Shown here piece by piece: positions 45,778-55,763 of a stretch of DNA of 64,000 nucleotides. Each line of letters opens with the position of its first letter. The first letter of the stretch is position 1. The notes under the pieces were generated by a model, which searched no databases, was not told the origin of the DNA, and worked only from the letters and a program-made list of their open reading frames with translations. The DNA lies in contig NVXR01000005.1 in the NCBI GenBank assembly GCA_002733995.1, positions 62,001-126,000 of the forward strand. Reading direction: 5' to 3'. The position numbers and the translations under genes were made by a program. Source of the DNA: Desulfotalea sp. (GTDB lineage: Bacteria; Desulfobacterota; Desulfobulbia; Desulfobulbales; Desulfocapsaceae).

Positions 45778-46448
45778 AGTGATAGTCCTCCGGACAGGCT
45801 ATATTTTTCTCCCTGTCTTAGTTCCATTACCCGGTGCGTGGTGTGTCTGTATATGGAGTCATCGTGGGTTGCAATAACAATAGTTGCTCCACCTTTATTA
45901 CACTTGGTTAATAACTTCATAACCCTTTCGGTGGTTGTGGCGTCGAGGTTGCCTGTGGGCTCGTCAACTAGGATCATTGTTGGTGAATTTGCGATGGCTC
46001 GGGCGAGGGTGACGCGTTGCTGCTCACCTCTTGAAAGTTCACCTGTTATGGTGTCGTGTTTGTCAGACAGTGCTAATTGATCGAGGAGGTCAATTACTCT
46101 TTTGCGAATAAGCTGGGGCTTTTTATAAGAAACCTCCATGGAAATTGCGATATTCTCGGCGGTTGTTCTGTCGGTGAGTAACTTGAAATCTTGGTAGGCT
46201 ACGCCGATCTTTTGTCGTAGCTTCGCGAGCTTGTAGCCTTTGAGCTGGTTGATAGGGAGTCCAGCGATTTCTATGAGGCCTTTGCTTGGAATCTCCATAC
46301 TGCAGAGCAGTTTAAGGAGTGTGGTTTTGCCTGCGCCGCTCATGCCAATAAGGAAGAACATTTCACCACTTTCAATGGAAACTGAGATGTTTTGTAAGGC
46401 GATGACGTCAGGAGCGTAGGTTTTTGAGACCTTAATCAACTCTACCAT
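45774..46448 (-). CDS. ftsE: Cell division ATP-binding protein FtsE
   Basis: ABC-type ATPase of FtsEX. Walker A GMSGAGKTT, signature LSRGEQQRV, Walker B MILVDEPTGNLD and switch His in IATHD. The start at 46448 (MVELIKVSKTY) gives the usual FtsE N-terminus and length (224 residues) and has AAGGAG just before it, though close; an in-frame ATG at 46484 would add twelve residues without any site. First gene of ftsE-ftsX-envC-ctp. Confidence 0.95.
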   Translation of the reverse strand: MVELIKVSKTYAPDVIALQNISVSIESGEMFFLIGMSGAGKTTLLKLLCSMEIPSKGLIEIAGLPINQLKGYKLAKLRQKIGVAYQDFKLLTDRTTAENIAISMEVSYKKPQLIRKRVIDLLDQLALSDKHDTITGELSRGEQQRVTLARAIANSPTMILVDEPTGNLDATTTERVMKLLTKCNKGGATIVIATHDDSIYRHTTHRVMELRQGEKYSLSGGLSL

Positions 46449-46948
46449 TGTCTCCTTGGGAGAAGGCGAATTGTGTTTGTTCATTATTTTAGCAATAGTG
46501 ACTCGGTGTTATTTTATTATGGGAAGATTCATAGTAAAAAAACATTGGAGAGAGAAATGTAGGAATTCTAATTAAAAAGTAATCAAAATAATAAAGTATT
46601 TCAGAAAGAAACGCAAACTATGCTTCAACCAAGGTTTGAGAAAAGACGAGGTAAAGCAGAAGATCTTTAAAATTAAGATCGTCATAGTATATTACAAAAT
46701 TGAGGAAAGGTAGAAAAAATTAGTGTTGCAACTTGGCTCTCAGCTGTTATTGTTAAAGGTTTGCTGTTTCAGACAGTTGTTTAATCTAATGTTTTACAGA
46801 TTGTTTTTTGTCGAAGAAACAAGACAATTTTTCTACGAAAGACACGTATCTCGGCTTACTTCCCGTTTACTGGGGTTAGTATAATTTAATCGAGTGGTTT
46901 GCCCTATAAAAAGGGGATGTCACTGAGCAATATATGAAGGAGAAAATT
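46449..46948. other. Intergenic region between ftsE and ileS
   Basis: About 500 AT-rich bases shared by divergent operons. A TATAAT at 46880-46885 could be the -10 of ileS, but the matching -35 is poor. No gene or RNA motif is supported. Confidence 0.4.
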
Positions 46949-49762
46949 ATGGATTACAGGGACACCCTTAATCTGCCCAAAACCGGATTTAAGATGAAGG
47001 CCAACCTCGCCCAAAAAGAACCAATGGCTTTAAAACGTTGGGAGAAGGAAGGTCTTTATCAAATGATTCAGGAGCAGAGTAAAGATAAGCCTCTGTTTAT
47101 TCTCCATGATGGTCCTCCGTACGCCAACGGTAATATTCACCTCGGTACAGCTTTTAACAAGATCTTAAAAGATATTATTCTTCGTTCAAAACGTATGGCT
47201 GGTTTTAAAGCGCCATATGTACCGGGCTGGGATTGTCATGGTCTGCCGATTGAACATAATGTGGATAAAGAGCTTGGCGAGAAGAAAAAGACCATTCCAA
47301 AACTCGCCAAAAGAGCAGCATGTAGAAAATATGCGAATAAATGGATAAAGACGCAGAGAGAGCAGTTTAAACGTCTTGGAGTTCTTGGCGACTGGAGTAA
47401 TCCATATCTCACAATTAACTACAGTTATGAAGCGACGATTGCCCGGGAGTTTAATAAATTTTTACTCTCTGGTGCGGTTGTCCGCAATCGTAAGCCTGTT
47501 TACTGGTGTTCAACGTGTACCACGGCCCTTGCCGAGGCAGAGGTTGAGTATCATGATCATACTTCACCGTCAATATATGTGAAGTTTCAGACAGGTGAAG
47601 ATTTCTCGGATATTGATCCAGCTCTAGGGGGAGACAATGTCTATTTCCTCATCTGGACCACAACACCATGGACGCTTCCCGCAAATCTTGGCGTTGCGAT
47701 GCATCCTGACTTTACCTATGCGGCTGTTGAGGTTGCGGGTGAAATATGGATATTGGCTGAAGATCTGGTCGAAAAAGTGATGACTGAGACAGAGCAGACA
47801 GACTATAAGATAGTCGGCACCTTTGGTGGTGCTGGTTTTGACAAGCGGGTATGTAAACATCCGTTTATGGATAGGACCTCTCTGTTGTTGCTTGCAAATT
47901 ATGTAACCGCAGATGCCGGTACCGGATGTGTACATACGGCTCCAGGGCATGGTGCAGACGATTATCAGACAGGCCTTCGTTATGGTCTCGATATCCTCTC
48001 GCCAGTCGATGCGGATGGCGTGTATACCCACGAGGCTGGCAAATATGCGGGCCAGCAGGTGCCTGCTGTTAATAAACAGATTAATGCCGACCTTGCTGCG
48101 GATGGTTCGCTTGTGTTTCAAAAGGATATCAATCACAGCTATCCACATTGCTGGCGTTGCAAGAAGCCGGTGATGTACCGCGCCACCCCCCAGTGGTTTG
48201 TTTCCATGGACACAAACGATCTCAGGGCCAAGGCTCTTAAGGCCATTGAAGGTGTGGAGTGGACCCCTTCTTGGGGGATGCAAAGAATTCAATCAATGGT
48301 AGAAGGCAGACCGGACTGGTGTTTGTCTAGACAACGCAGTTGGGGTGTACCTCTTACGGTTATCAGCTGTAAGGCCTGTGGTGAGATAGTGAAAGATGCT
48401 AAGGTTGTAGACCGCATTGATGAGCTTTTCTTAAAAGAAGGTGCCGATGCATGGTTCAGCCATGATGTTGCTGATTTTCTACAGGAAGGCACAACTTGTA
48501 AGAGTTGTGGGGCTGCAGAATTTGTCAAAGAAGATGATATTCTCGACGTCTGGTTTGATTCCGGTGTGAGTCACGCTGCTGTATGTGAAGATCGAGAAGA
48601 ACTACGATCTCCTGCAGATCTTTATTTAGAGGGCAGCGATCAGCATAGGGGATGGTTTCAGAGTTCACTGCTTACATCTGTTGGCACGCGAGGTTGTGCC
48701 CCATTTAAAGGTGTGCTTACGCATGGGTACGTTGTCGATGGACAGGGCAAGAAGATGTCAAAGTCCGTAGGTAATGTGGTTGTGCCATCTGAAGTCATTG
48801 ATAAATACGGTGCAGAGATCCTGCGCTTGTGGGTTGCAAGTGAAGATTATCGCGATGATATTAAGGTATCCGATGAAATTTTAAAGCAGGTTGCCGATGC
48901 GTATCGAAAGATTCGCAACACCATTCGCTATTTTCTAGGAAATCTTGCTGACTTTGATAACACAACTAATAGAGTTGCTTTTGACCAGCTTCCCGAACTC
49001 GACCAGTGGGCTCTCGCAAAATTTGAGGAGTTGAAGAACAAGGTGACGTCCGCCTATGATAAATATGAATTTCATTCAATTTATCATAATTTCAACTATT
49101 TTTGTGGAACTACCATGAGTTCCTTTTACCTCGATATTCTCAAAGACCGGCTCTATACCTCTGGCACTGATTCCCATTTGCGAAGATCGGCACAGACCGT
49201 TTTGTTTGAAATTCTTGAGGGTATGTTGAAGTTGATGCACCCAATCTTAAGTTTCACAACAGCTGAGGCTTGGGATTCACTCCATGGTCGAAGGGATATC
49301 GATCCTTTTGAGGGCGGAATTTACTTCACAGAATTTCCTGAAGATAAAGAGATGAACTGTGACCAGTCAATTATGGACAAATGGGGTGAACTGATAAAGG
49401 TTCGTTCCGAGATTACCAAGGCCCTTGAAATAGCCCGACGGGACAAGGTTATCGGTCACAGTCTGGAGGCGAAGGTTCTTCTGTCTGTAGATGGTGAGCT
49501 CGCGTCTTTTATCCAGAGCGAATGGCAGACAATTAAAGAAATATCTATAATTTCTGAAATGGCTGAGTTGGATCTTGCAACCGAAGAAACTGGCGTACGC
49601 TACGTTAGTGAGGAGTTGCCAGGATTTGTTGTTCAGGTACAGCCTGCCTCGGGACAGAAATGTGAACGGTGTTGGATACGATCAACGACGGTGGGGGAAA
49701 ATAGCAAACACCCTGAAATTTGTGATCGTTGTGCAGGAGTCGTAACAGAGCTGGGTCTGTAG
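46949..49762 (+). CDS. ileS: Isoleucyl-tRNA synthetase
   Basis: 937 residues, class I synthetase. The first signature is GPPYANGNIHLGTAFNK (HLGT in place of HIGH, a change common in this enzyme), the second is KKMSKSVGN; the editing domain lies between, and a C-terminal zinc site reads CERCWIRS ... CDRCAG. ATG 46949 is used because AAGGAG lies 6 bases upstream; an in-frame ATG at 46934 would include that site. Followed at once by lspA and fabD. Confidence 0.96.
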   Translation: MDYRDTLNLPKTGFKMKANLAQKEPMALKRWEKEGLYQMIQEQSKDKPLFILHDGPPYANGNIHLGTAFNKILKDIILRSKRMAGFKAPYVPGWDCHGLPIEHNVDKELGEKKKTIPKLAKRAACRKYANKWIKTQREQFKRLGVLGDWSNPYLTINYSYEATIAREFNKFLLSGAVVRNRKPVYWCSTCTTALAEAEVEYHDHTSPSIYVKFQTGEDFSDIDPALGGDNVYFLIWTTTPWTLPANLGVAMHPDFTYAAVEVAGEIWILAEDLVEKVMTETEQTDYKIVGTFGGAGFDKRVCKHPFMDRTSLLLLANYVTADAGTGCVHTAPGHGADDYQTGLRYGLDILSPVDADGVYTHEAGKYAGQQVPAVNKQINADLAADGSLVFQKDINHSYPHCWRCKKPVMYRATPQWFVSMDTNDLRAKALKAIEGVEWTPSWGMQRIQSMVEGRPDWCLSRQRSWGVPLTVISCKACGEIVKDAKVVDRIDELFLKEGADAWFSHDVADFLQEGTTCKSCGAAEFVKEDDILDVWFDSGVSHAAVCEDREELRSPADLYLEGSDQHRGWFQSSLLTSVGTRGCAPFKGVLTHGYVVDGQGKKMSKSVGNVVVPSEVIDKYGAEILRLWVASEDYRDDIKVSDEILKQVADAYRKIRNTIRYFLGNLADFDNTTNRVAFDQLPELDQWALAKFEELKNKVTSAYDKYEFHSIYHNFNYFCGTTMSSFYLDILKDRLYTSGTDSHLRRSAQTVLFEILEGMLKLMHPILSFTTAEAWDSLHGRRDIDPFEGGIYFTEFPEDKEMNCDQSIMDKWGELIKVRSEITKALEIARRDKVIGHSLEAKVLLSVDGELASFIQSEWQTIKEISIISEMAELDLATEETGVRYVSEELPGFVVQVQPASGQKCERCWIRSTTVGENSKHPEICDRCAGVVTELGL

Positions 49763-49764
49763 GT

Positions 49765-50250
49765 GTGGCGTATCTTTTGCTGATAACTGCGGTTATTGTA
49801 ACTGACCAGATTTCGAAGTTTTGGATTGTAGATACTCTGCATCTTTATGAAAGCAGGGAAATCATTCCAGGACTGTTTAATCTGGTTTATGTTGTAAATC
49901 CGGGTGCGGCATTCAGTATTCTTGCCGATGTAGATTCACCATGGCGCCACTACTTTTTTTTGATTGTAGGATGTCTCGCAATTGTAGGTATGACCGTTGC
50001 CTATATAAAGCTAAGGACAGAGAATGATCGCTACTACTTGCCCTTAGGCTTGATTGTTGGTGGTGCTATAGGTAACATGATAGATAGAATACGCTTTGGC
50101 TCGGTTATAGATTTTCTCGATTTCTATATGGGCAATTATCATTGGCCCGCATTTAACGTTGCGGACTCTGCAATTTGTGTCGGAGCTGTTCTCTTTATTG
50201 GAATGAATTTTTGTATTCAAAAAAAAATAGAAACTGAAGAGAAGATATGA
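49765..50250 (+). CDS. lspA: Lipoprotein signal peptidase (signal peptidase II)
   Basis: Aspartyl protease that removes lipoprotein signal peptides. About 161 residues with four transmembrane helices. Catalytic Asp motifs GNMIDRIRFGSVIDFLDF and FNVADSAI are present, plus VTDQISKFWI near the start. A GTG at 49765, two bases after the ileS stop, gives the usual N-terminus; a TTG at 49729 lies inside ileS. The ileS-lspA order is widely conserved, and the stop overlaps the fabD start. Confidence 0.94.
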   Translation: MAYLLLITAVIVTDQISKFWIVDTLHLYESREIIPGLFNLVYVVNPGAAFSILADVDSPWRHYFFLIVGCLAIVGMTVAYIKLRTENDRYYLPLGLIVGGAIGNMIDRIRFGSVIDFLDFYMGNYHWPAFNVADSAICVGAVLFIGMNFCIQKKIETEEKI

Positions 50251-51197
50251 AAATTGCAGTGTTATTTCCCGGACAGGGGTCTCAGTATCTTGGTATGGCA
50301 AAGGAGTTTGTGCATACAAAGAAACAATGTGCTGGCTTGATGGAGATGGCTGAAACTGTCTGTGATCTGAACTTACAGGAGTTATGCGATCAAGGTCCAT
50401 TGGAAGAGTTGACAAGAGCGACTAATCTGCAGCCAGCTATAACAATAGCTAACCTTATCTGTTGGCAGGCCTTTATCGATGAGACCCAAGGGGAAATTGA
50501 GGTTAGCTCTTTTGCAGGCCATTCACTTGGCGAGTATTCCGCTCTGTACGCGGCGGGAGTCATAAATGCAAAAGATGCCATAAGGCTTGTGAGTAAAAGA
50601 GGGGCATTGATGGAGCGAGAAGGCCTCAAAAACCCTGGTGGTATGCGTGCCGTACTTGGTCTTGGCATAGACGTTGTCGAAGGCGTTATCGCGGCGTATA
50701 CTGGCGATGGTGTGGTTACTGCAGCAAATCACAATACGCCCCAGCAAGTCGTTGTTTCCGGTAGCATTGGAGCCTTAGACTGGGTGACAGCAGCGGTGGA
50801 AGAATTGGGGGGCAGGGTCATCACTCTTAATGTGAGCGTTGCCAATCACAGTCCGCTGGTTGCTGAAGCTGTTCCCGATTTTGCAGAATTCATGGCGGAC
50901 ACCGATTTTAATATTCCCAAAATTCCCATCTATTTTAATGTTACGGCAGACAAGGAAACGGATCCGAATAAAATGAAGGGAATAATGGCCAGCCAAATAG
51001 AATCCAAGGTGCGTTGGTGTGAGATCATCACAGCTATGGTTGATGACGGTGTTGATACCTTTATAGAGGTTGGTCCTAAGACAGTACTTAAAGGAATGAT
51101 GAAAAAGATCACTCCCAAGGGTACCAAGGTGACCTCGCTGCAGTTTGACTGCCCAGAATCTCTTGAAAAATGTTTGCAAAAGTTGCGACAGCAGTAA
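50247..51197 (+). CDS. fabD: Malonyl-CoA:ACP transacylase
   Basis: Loads malonyl groups on acyl carrier protein for fatty acid synthesis. FPGQGSQYLGM at the start, nucleophile Ser in AGHSLGEYSAL, catalytic His in VANHSPLV, and a late EVGPKTVLKGM motif. 316 residues, normal. Overlaps lspA by four bases. No other fab genes follow, which is unusual because fabD usually sits with fabH, fabG and acpP. Confidence 0.96.
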   Translation: MKIAVLFPGQGSQYLGMAKEFVHTKKQCAGLMEMAETVCDLNLQELCDQGPLEELTRATNLQPAITIANLICWQAFIDETQGEIEVSSFAGHSLGEYSALYAAGVINAKDAIRLVSKRGALMEREGLKNPGGMRAVLGLGIDVVEGVIAAYTGDGVVTAANHNTPQQVVVSGSIGALDWVTAAVEELGGRVITLNVSVANHSPLVAEAVPDFAEFMADTDFNIPKIPIYFNVTADKETDPNKMKGIMASQIESKVRWCEIITAMVDDGVDTFIEVGPKTVLKGMMKKITPKGTKVTSLQFDCPESLEKCLQKLRQQ

Positions 51198-51865
51198 TCT
51201 GAGCCCTTAGTGTTGATCGCATACGCTTGTATGCGGTCCACATTGTAACCGCCGTTGGACAGGCCAAGCCCTCGCTTAAAGTTGGTCCCCTTCGACTCGG
51301 CATACGCAAAAACAACTGAGAGTTTTATTCGATTGTTACTGCAAAAGCCGGAAATTGTAGTGAAGATTGTATTGCTCTCAAGCGGGACCACAGAGATGCA
51401 GAAGGCGCGCCCTCTGCTCGTGTTCAACCTTGCGTTGAGGTTGTCCAGGCCACAGAAAATGACCGGTGGGGGTGACTAGCTATTACAGCAGTCGTTATCT
51501 CCTATGTCTGTAGCTGGCATATCTGGGACGATAAACCGCCACAATTCTCCTTGCTCAAAATGCTGCACTTGAAGTATGCTCTGGTGGGCGTAATTGGCTT
51601 GGGGGCGACTATGGAGCATCGGTTTGAACTCGCAATTTGAACGTAAAGAACGTGTGGTCTTCTCTGTTTTTCTCTCTCCCCTTGGTCCTATTTAAAATAC
51701 TCATGTTGGGCATTTGCCAAGCCTCTTTGTTGGTTATAATAATCACCTGTATTGGCTAATGTTTTTCTTTATCTTAGCCGGTGCTGTTAGGTGAACCCGC
51801 GGTGGCTGGAGGTTCTCAGGCTGTGTGCATACCTTGCTTTTGTTTTCAATATATGGGATGGCTGG
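51198..51865. other. Long gene-free stretch after fabD
   Basis: About 670 bases. A 7-bp hairpin CGCATAC-GCTT-GTATGCG lies at 51218-51235. Short frames exist on both strands near 51250-51480, but none has a start signal or recognisable motif; the stretch may hold decayed coding sequence. Confidence 0.4.
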
Positions 51866-52090
51866 ATGAAATTTGACGATTCATTAAAGTGTTGTTTGCG
51901 GTGCAAATATTTTCGTTTAACGACTATTACAGGTGGTATTTGCAGACAAGTAAAACGCTCACCGGACGATTATCCGCCTAAAACGAACAGCGAACATTGT
52001 TCTTTATGGCTGGATTGTGGGCAAACCTATTATATCAGAAAGGGTTGGATCAAGTCGCGGCAAGCAAATGAAAAGTCGAATGTGCAGTAG
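51866..52090 (+). CDS. Small Cys-rich protein, unknown function
   Basis: 74 residues with CCLRCKYF, GICRQ, HCSLW and LDCGQ: five to six cysteines spaced like a zinc or Fe-S site. The ATG at 51866 (MKFDDSLKCC) is chosen over an upstream frame start at 51791, which would add a non-matching hydrophobic stretch. The pattern looks like a conserved small metal-binding family of sulfate reducers, but I cannot name it. Confidence 0.6.
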   Translation: MKFDDSLKCCLRCKYFRLTTITGGICRQVKRSPDDYPPKTNSEHCSLWLDCGQTYYIRKGWIKSRQANEKSNVQ

Positions 52091-52532
52091 CTGGTATAGA
52101 CATTGCCCCAAGATCTGCTGACTCCCCATATCTCTTTTTCTGCACCGTTCATGGGTAGGTGGTCGAGAGGGCTGTAATACTAAGGTGCTTCATTACCCAG
52201 CGTTGCTATGACTCGTTTTGGTACAGATTTGTTTATAACCTGCACGGGTTGTCGGTGTCCCTGGCACATTCAAATAGTTAACTACTTTTTTGCGGATTTG
52301 TGCGGAGAAAGCCTGTTGGCTGAGTTTTCTGTTGTAGCAATCTTAGATTGATAATTTTCTCTCTTTGCTTGGTGATCTTGCGAAGATGTGGTATGTAAGA
52401 TTGCCTTAATGTGTTTGTGAGATTCATTAAACAACCCCGTCTCATAATCAGAGCAAAATAACATCTTTACTCTTCTCAATGTATTGAGATTCCAAATTTG
52501 CATGCCTGATATGCGACAAGTGATGACCCTTT
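52091..52532. other. Gene-free stretch before the polysaccharide locus
   Basis: About 440 bases with no coding frame that looks real. A small AGTTAACT palindrome lies near 52277. The promoter for the glycosyltransferase cluster is expected here. Confidence 0.35.
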
Positions 52533-53606
52533 ATGTCAAAGTATATAAAAATGCTGTTTAAAATTGCCTTCAGCATCCTGTTCTTCTCTGTTTTACTCTC
52601 ATTCGTTAAAGGTAATGAACTCCTTGTCGTGGTAAAACAAGTTGATTTGACCTATCTGGTTATTAGCTTTTTTATCACCCTTATCATGCTTCTTGCAAGT
52701 TGTGCGAAATGGAAGGTTGTTCTCGATCTCAAAGAGAGGAAGGTGCCCTTTTGGCAGCTGCTTAAGATATATATGGTTGGGTATTTTTTCTCAAATATTT
52801 TGCCATCCACCGTCGGTGGAGATGTCGTCAGGTCATACTATGCCGGGCGACTTATTGAAAATCAGGCCTATGCGGCCGTAAGTGTTTTTGTTGAAAGGTT
52901 TTCAGGAATTCTTTTCCTGCTGGTTCTCGTCATTATTGCACCAGTTCTACAGCCTCAGTTGTACAGCAGCCCTTACATTGTGTTTCCTGCCTGCGGTGGA
53001 GTGTTCTTTCTCTTGGTTGTTTTATGGGTTTGGTTCTCTACTAACCCATTTGCACTGCCCAATATGATTGCCGAAAAGTTATTTACCGGTCTTGATGGAA
53101 TAGCACAAAAAATGGGAATATCGCTCCTTATCAGCATGGTTGAGAAAGCGGAGGCCTTTTATCAACGAATCCTTGAAAAGCTGAAAAAATTCAGGGCTGA
53201 GTTGCACGTTGCAATGCAAGCCGTTAAAGATGATAAACGATTTCTTTTTCGTATCATTTACCTTACCGTTCTGTTCTATGCGCTTACCTGGGTGAATGTG
53301 TACACCGCCTACCGCGCCTTTGGGGTTGAAGTAGATTTTATCCAGATTTGTGCTATCGTTCCTGCTATTATGTTTGTTGCCCATGTACCCGTGACCTTGC
53401 TTGGCAATTTGGGTTATTTTGAATCCGTTTTTGTGTTTTACTTTCTTCTTGTTGGGGTTGGTGGGGCTGAAACCCTGGCAATGGGACTATTCCTGCGCTT
53501 AAAAACCTTGACTATGGGTGTAATCGGATTTGGGGTTTATCTCGTGTATAAACAGAGAAATGTTCTTGATTTAAAGCAGGCGGAAGAAAAAGGAAAGACT
53601 GTTTAA
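52533..53606 (+). CDS. Lysylphosphatidylglycerol synthase-TM/flippase-like membrane protein (UPF0104)
   Basis: 357 residues with about eight to nine transmembrane segments. LPSTVGGDVVRSYYAG is the hallmark of the LPG_synthase_TM/AglD family, whose members flip or present lipid-linked substrates. It opens a cluster of glycosyltransferases, so a role in moving or anchoring a lipid-linked glycan is likely (inference). No synthetase domain is attached. Confidence 0.82.
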   Translation: MSKYIKMLFKIAFSILFFSVLLSFVKGNELLVVVKQVDLTYLVISFFITLIMLLASCAKWKVVLDLKERKVPFWQLLKIYMVGYFFSNILPSTVGGDVVRSYYAGRLIENQAYAAVSVFVERFSGILFLLVLVIIAPVLQPQLYSSPYIVFPACGGVFFLLVVLWVWFSTNPFALPNMIAEKLFTGLDGIAQKMGISLLISMVEKAEAFYQRILEKLKKFRAELHVAMQAVKDDKRFLFRIIYLTVLFYALTWVNVYTAYRAFGVEVDFIQICAIVPAIMFVAHVPVTLLGNLGYFESVFVFYFLLVGVGGAETLAMGLFLRLKTLTMGVIGFGVYLVYKQRNVLDLKQAEEKGKTV

Positions 53607-53707
53607 TACTATCTGTTGCTCTTTGTAGGGTTGCTAAGAGCCAACTAGAAAATTCTAGATTATTTTACTCTAATATTGGGTAAATACCATATAAACGGAG
53701 ATTCATT

Positions 53708-54694
53708 TTGCTGATTTCAATTGTAATACCACTTCTTAATGAAGAAGAAAACATCCCCTATCTTTATGACGAACTTAACGAAGTCATGGGGGCTATTGAT
53801 GCCGATTATGAGCTTATTTTTATAAACGATGGAAGTACCGATAAAAGTCTTGATGCGCTCAAAGTACTGCAAAAAAAAGATGAGCATGTCGTGGTTGTGA
53901 ATTTCCGTAAAAATTTTGGTCAGACGGCAGCCATGGCCGCAGGATTTGATTATGCCTTGGGTGATGTGATTATCACCATGGATGCTGACCTGCAAAATGA
54001 TCCACGGGACATTCCTCTTTTGCTAGAGAAGATAAAGGAAGGCAATGATGTTGTCACCGGATGGAGATATGATCGTAAAGATGCCTTTATCAACAGGCGT
54101 TTACCTTCGATAATAGCAAATAAAATTATCTCTAAAACCACCGGCGTTAATTTGCATGATTACGGTTGCACCTTAAAAGCCTTCCGTAGGGAAATAATCA
54201 AAAATGTAAAACTGTACGGCGAAATGCATCGGTTCATCCCAGCTATAGCAAGTGGCATGGGTATTGATTTTACAGAAGTGAAGGTTAACCATCGCGCCAG
54301 GCGCTTTGGTACTACAAAATATGGGATCTCCCGAACTATACGGGTTGTGCTTGATCTGCTCACCGTTAAATTTCTACTCAGTTATTCCACTCGCCCTATC
54401 CAAGTCTTTGGTTTGATGGGAATTATCTCTGGTGGTATTGGTTTTCTCATTGCACTTATAATGACATTTCAGAGACAATTTATGGGTGTACCTCTCTCTG
54501 ACAGGCCACTTCTGTTTTTAGCTGTATTGCTGATTTTTGTTGGAATTCAGTTCATCTCTCTTGGACTCATTGCCGAGTTACAGGCGAGGACGTATCACGA
54601 ATCTCAAAATAAACCCGTCTACTATGTTAAAAGCATTTTCAGATCAGATCCCCCTACAAAAGAACCAGAAAAAGAAGTAGATGCAGACTGTTGA
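53708..54694 (+). CDS. Membrane glycosyltransferase family 2 (GtrB/DPM-like)
   Basis: 328 residues. The N-terminal GT-A domain has ISIVIPLLNEEENIP, IFINDGSTDKS and the metal-binding DADLQNDP (DxD); a KFGTTKYG-like HRARRFGTTKYGISR follows, then two C-terminal transmembrane helices. This is the layout of enzymes that put a sugar on undecaprenyl or dolichyl phosphate. The start is a TTG at 53708 with GGAG 8 bases upstream; no ATG fits. It overlaps the next gene by 14 bases. Confidence 0.88.
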   Translation: MLISIVIPLLNEEENIPYLYDELNEVMGAIDADYELIFINDGSTDKSLDALKVLQKKDEHVVVVNFRKNFGQTAAMAAGFDYALGDVIITMDADLQNDPRDIPLLLEKIKEGNDVVTGWRYDRKDAFINRRLPSIIANKIISKTTGVNLHDYGCTLKAFRREIIKNVKLYGEMHRFIPAIASGMGIDFTEVKVNHRARRFGTTKYGISRTIRVVLDLLTVKFLLSYSTRPIQVFGLMGIISGGIGFLIALIMTFQRQFMGVPLSDRPLLFLAVLLIFVGIQFISLGLIAELQARTYHESQNKPVYYVKSIFRSDPPTKEPEKEVDADC

Positions 54695-55730
54695 TCCTAA
54701 AATTGAAATTGTTATTCCTAACTGGAACGGTTCAGAAATGTTGCAGCACTGTTTGCAATCGCTGTCATTGCAGACTTTTCAAAACTTTTCAATAACGGTT
54801 GTTGATAATGGTTCTACGGACGACACCGAGGAGGTTTTACTAAGAGATTACCCCTTAGTGCGTCTCATCAAATACAGCTATAATACCGGCTTTAGTGTCG
54901 CGGTGAACACCGGTATAGAAAAGTCTAGGGCTGAATTGGTACTGCTACTCAACAACGATATGGAAATTGCTGAAAACTGCCTTGAAGAGTTATCCCTTGC
55001 TGCAGAAAAATATGAGGAATACGATTTCTTTTCTCTTAAAATGCTGAGTTTCCACAACAGGCATATCATAGATGGTGCAGGTGATGCGGTTTTACGGGGC
55101 GGTGTTGGCTACAGGCTAGGGACTCTGGAATGTGACGCAGAAAAGTACAGTCATGATCGAGAAGTCTTTGGGGCCTGTGCTGGGGCGGCGCTGTATCGGA
55201 AAAGGTTTTTTCAAGAAACCGGACTTTTTGATGCGGATTTTTTTGCCTACCTGGAAGATGTGGATTTGAATATTCGTGCCCGCAGGCTTGGCATGCGTTG
55301 TATGTATTTAAGTCAGGCTGTTGTCTATCATATTGGTAGTGCGACCTCGGGCTCAAAAATTAATCCACTCACAGTGCGCCTTTCCACGAGAAATAACCTC
55401 AATGTGCTAATCAAGAATTACCCTGCACGTTATTTTGTCAGATTTGGGCCGGCTATATTGGTGTACCAGTTGATGTGGTTCGTCTTTTGCTGTAAAAAAA
55501 GCATGGTATTCGCCTGGGGCAAGGGTGTTTGGGAGTCGATTCAAAATTCACCGGTGTTCCTCGCTAAACGAAAGAGTCTTCTGGGAGCGGTAGATAAAAA
55601 GGCCCATGATGCCTTGGCGCAACAGATAAAAGATGCAGAAAGACTCGCGGTAGAATCGATTATCTCACGACGATCCCAGGACGGTAAGGGGTGTTTGATG
55701 CTACAGTTGTACTGCAAACTCTTTTTTTAA
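54681..55730 (+). CDS. Glycosyltransferase family 2, rhamnosyltransferase-like (WbbL type)
   Basis: 349 residues. IEIVIPNWNGSEMLQHCLQSL, VVDNGSTDDTEE, LLLNNDME (NND as the metal site) and AYLEDVDLNIRARRLGMRC are characteristic of rhamnosyl and related transferases of O-antigen or cell-wall glycans. A hydrophobic segment around residues 255-270 may contact the membrane. Second of four tandem family-2 enzymes. Confidence 0.87.
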   Translation: MQTVDPKIEIVIPNWNGSEMLQHCLQSLSLQTFQNFSITVVDNGSTDDTEEVLLRDYPLVRLIKYSYNTGFSVAVNTGIEKSRAELVLLLNNDMEIAENCLEELSLAAEKYEEYDFFSLKMLSFHNRHIIDGAGDAVLRGGVGYRLGTLECDAEKYSHDREVFGACAGAALYRKRFFQETGLFDADFFAYLEDVDLNIRARRLGMRCMYLSQAVVYHIGSATSGSKINPLTVRLSTRNNLNVLIKNYPARYFVRFGPAILVYQLMWFVFCCKKSMVFAWGKGVWESIQNSPVFLAKRKSLLGAVDKKAHDALAQQIKDAERLAVESIISRRSQDGKGCLMLQLYCKLFF

Positions 55731-55763
55731 CAGTTACTCACAGTAAACGATCTCATCGTTATT

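Noticed and set aside
51255..51479. 74-codon frame after fabD
   Set aside because: No start site and no recognisable motif; a minus-strand frame over the same bases looks equally random.
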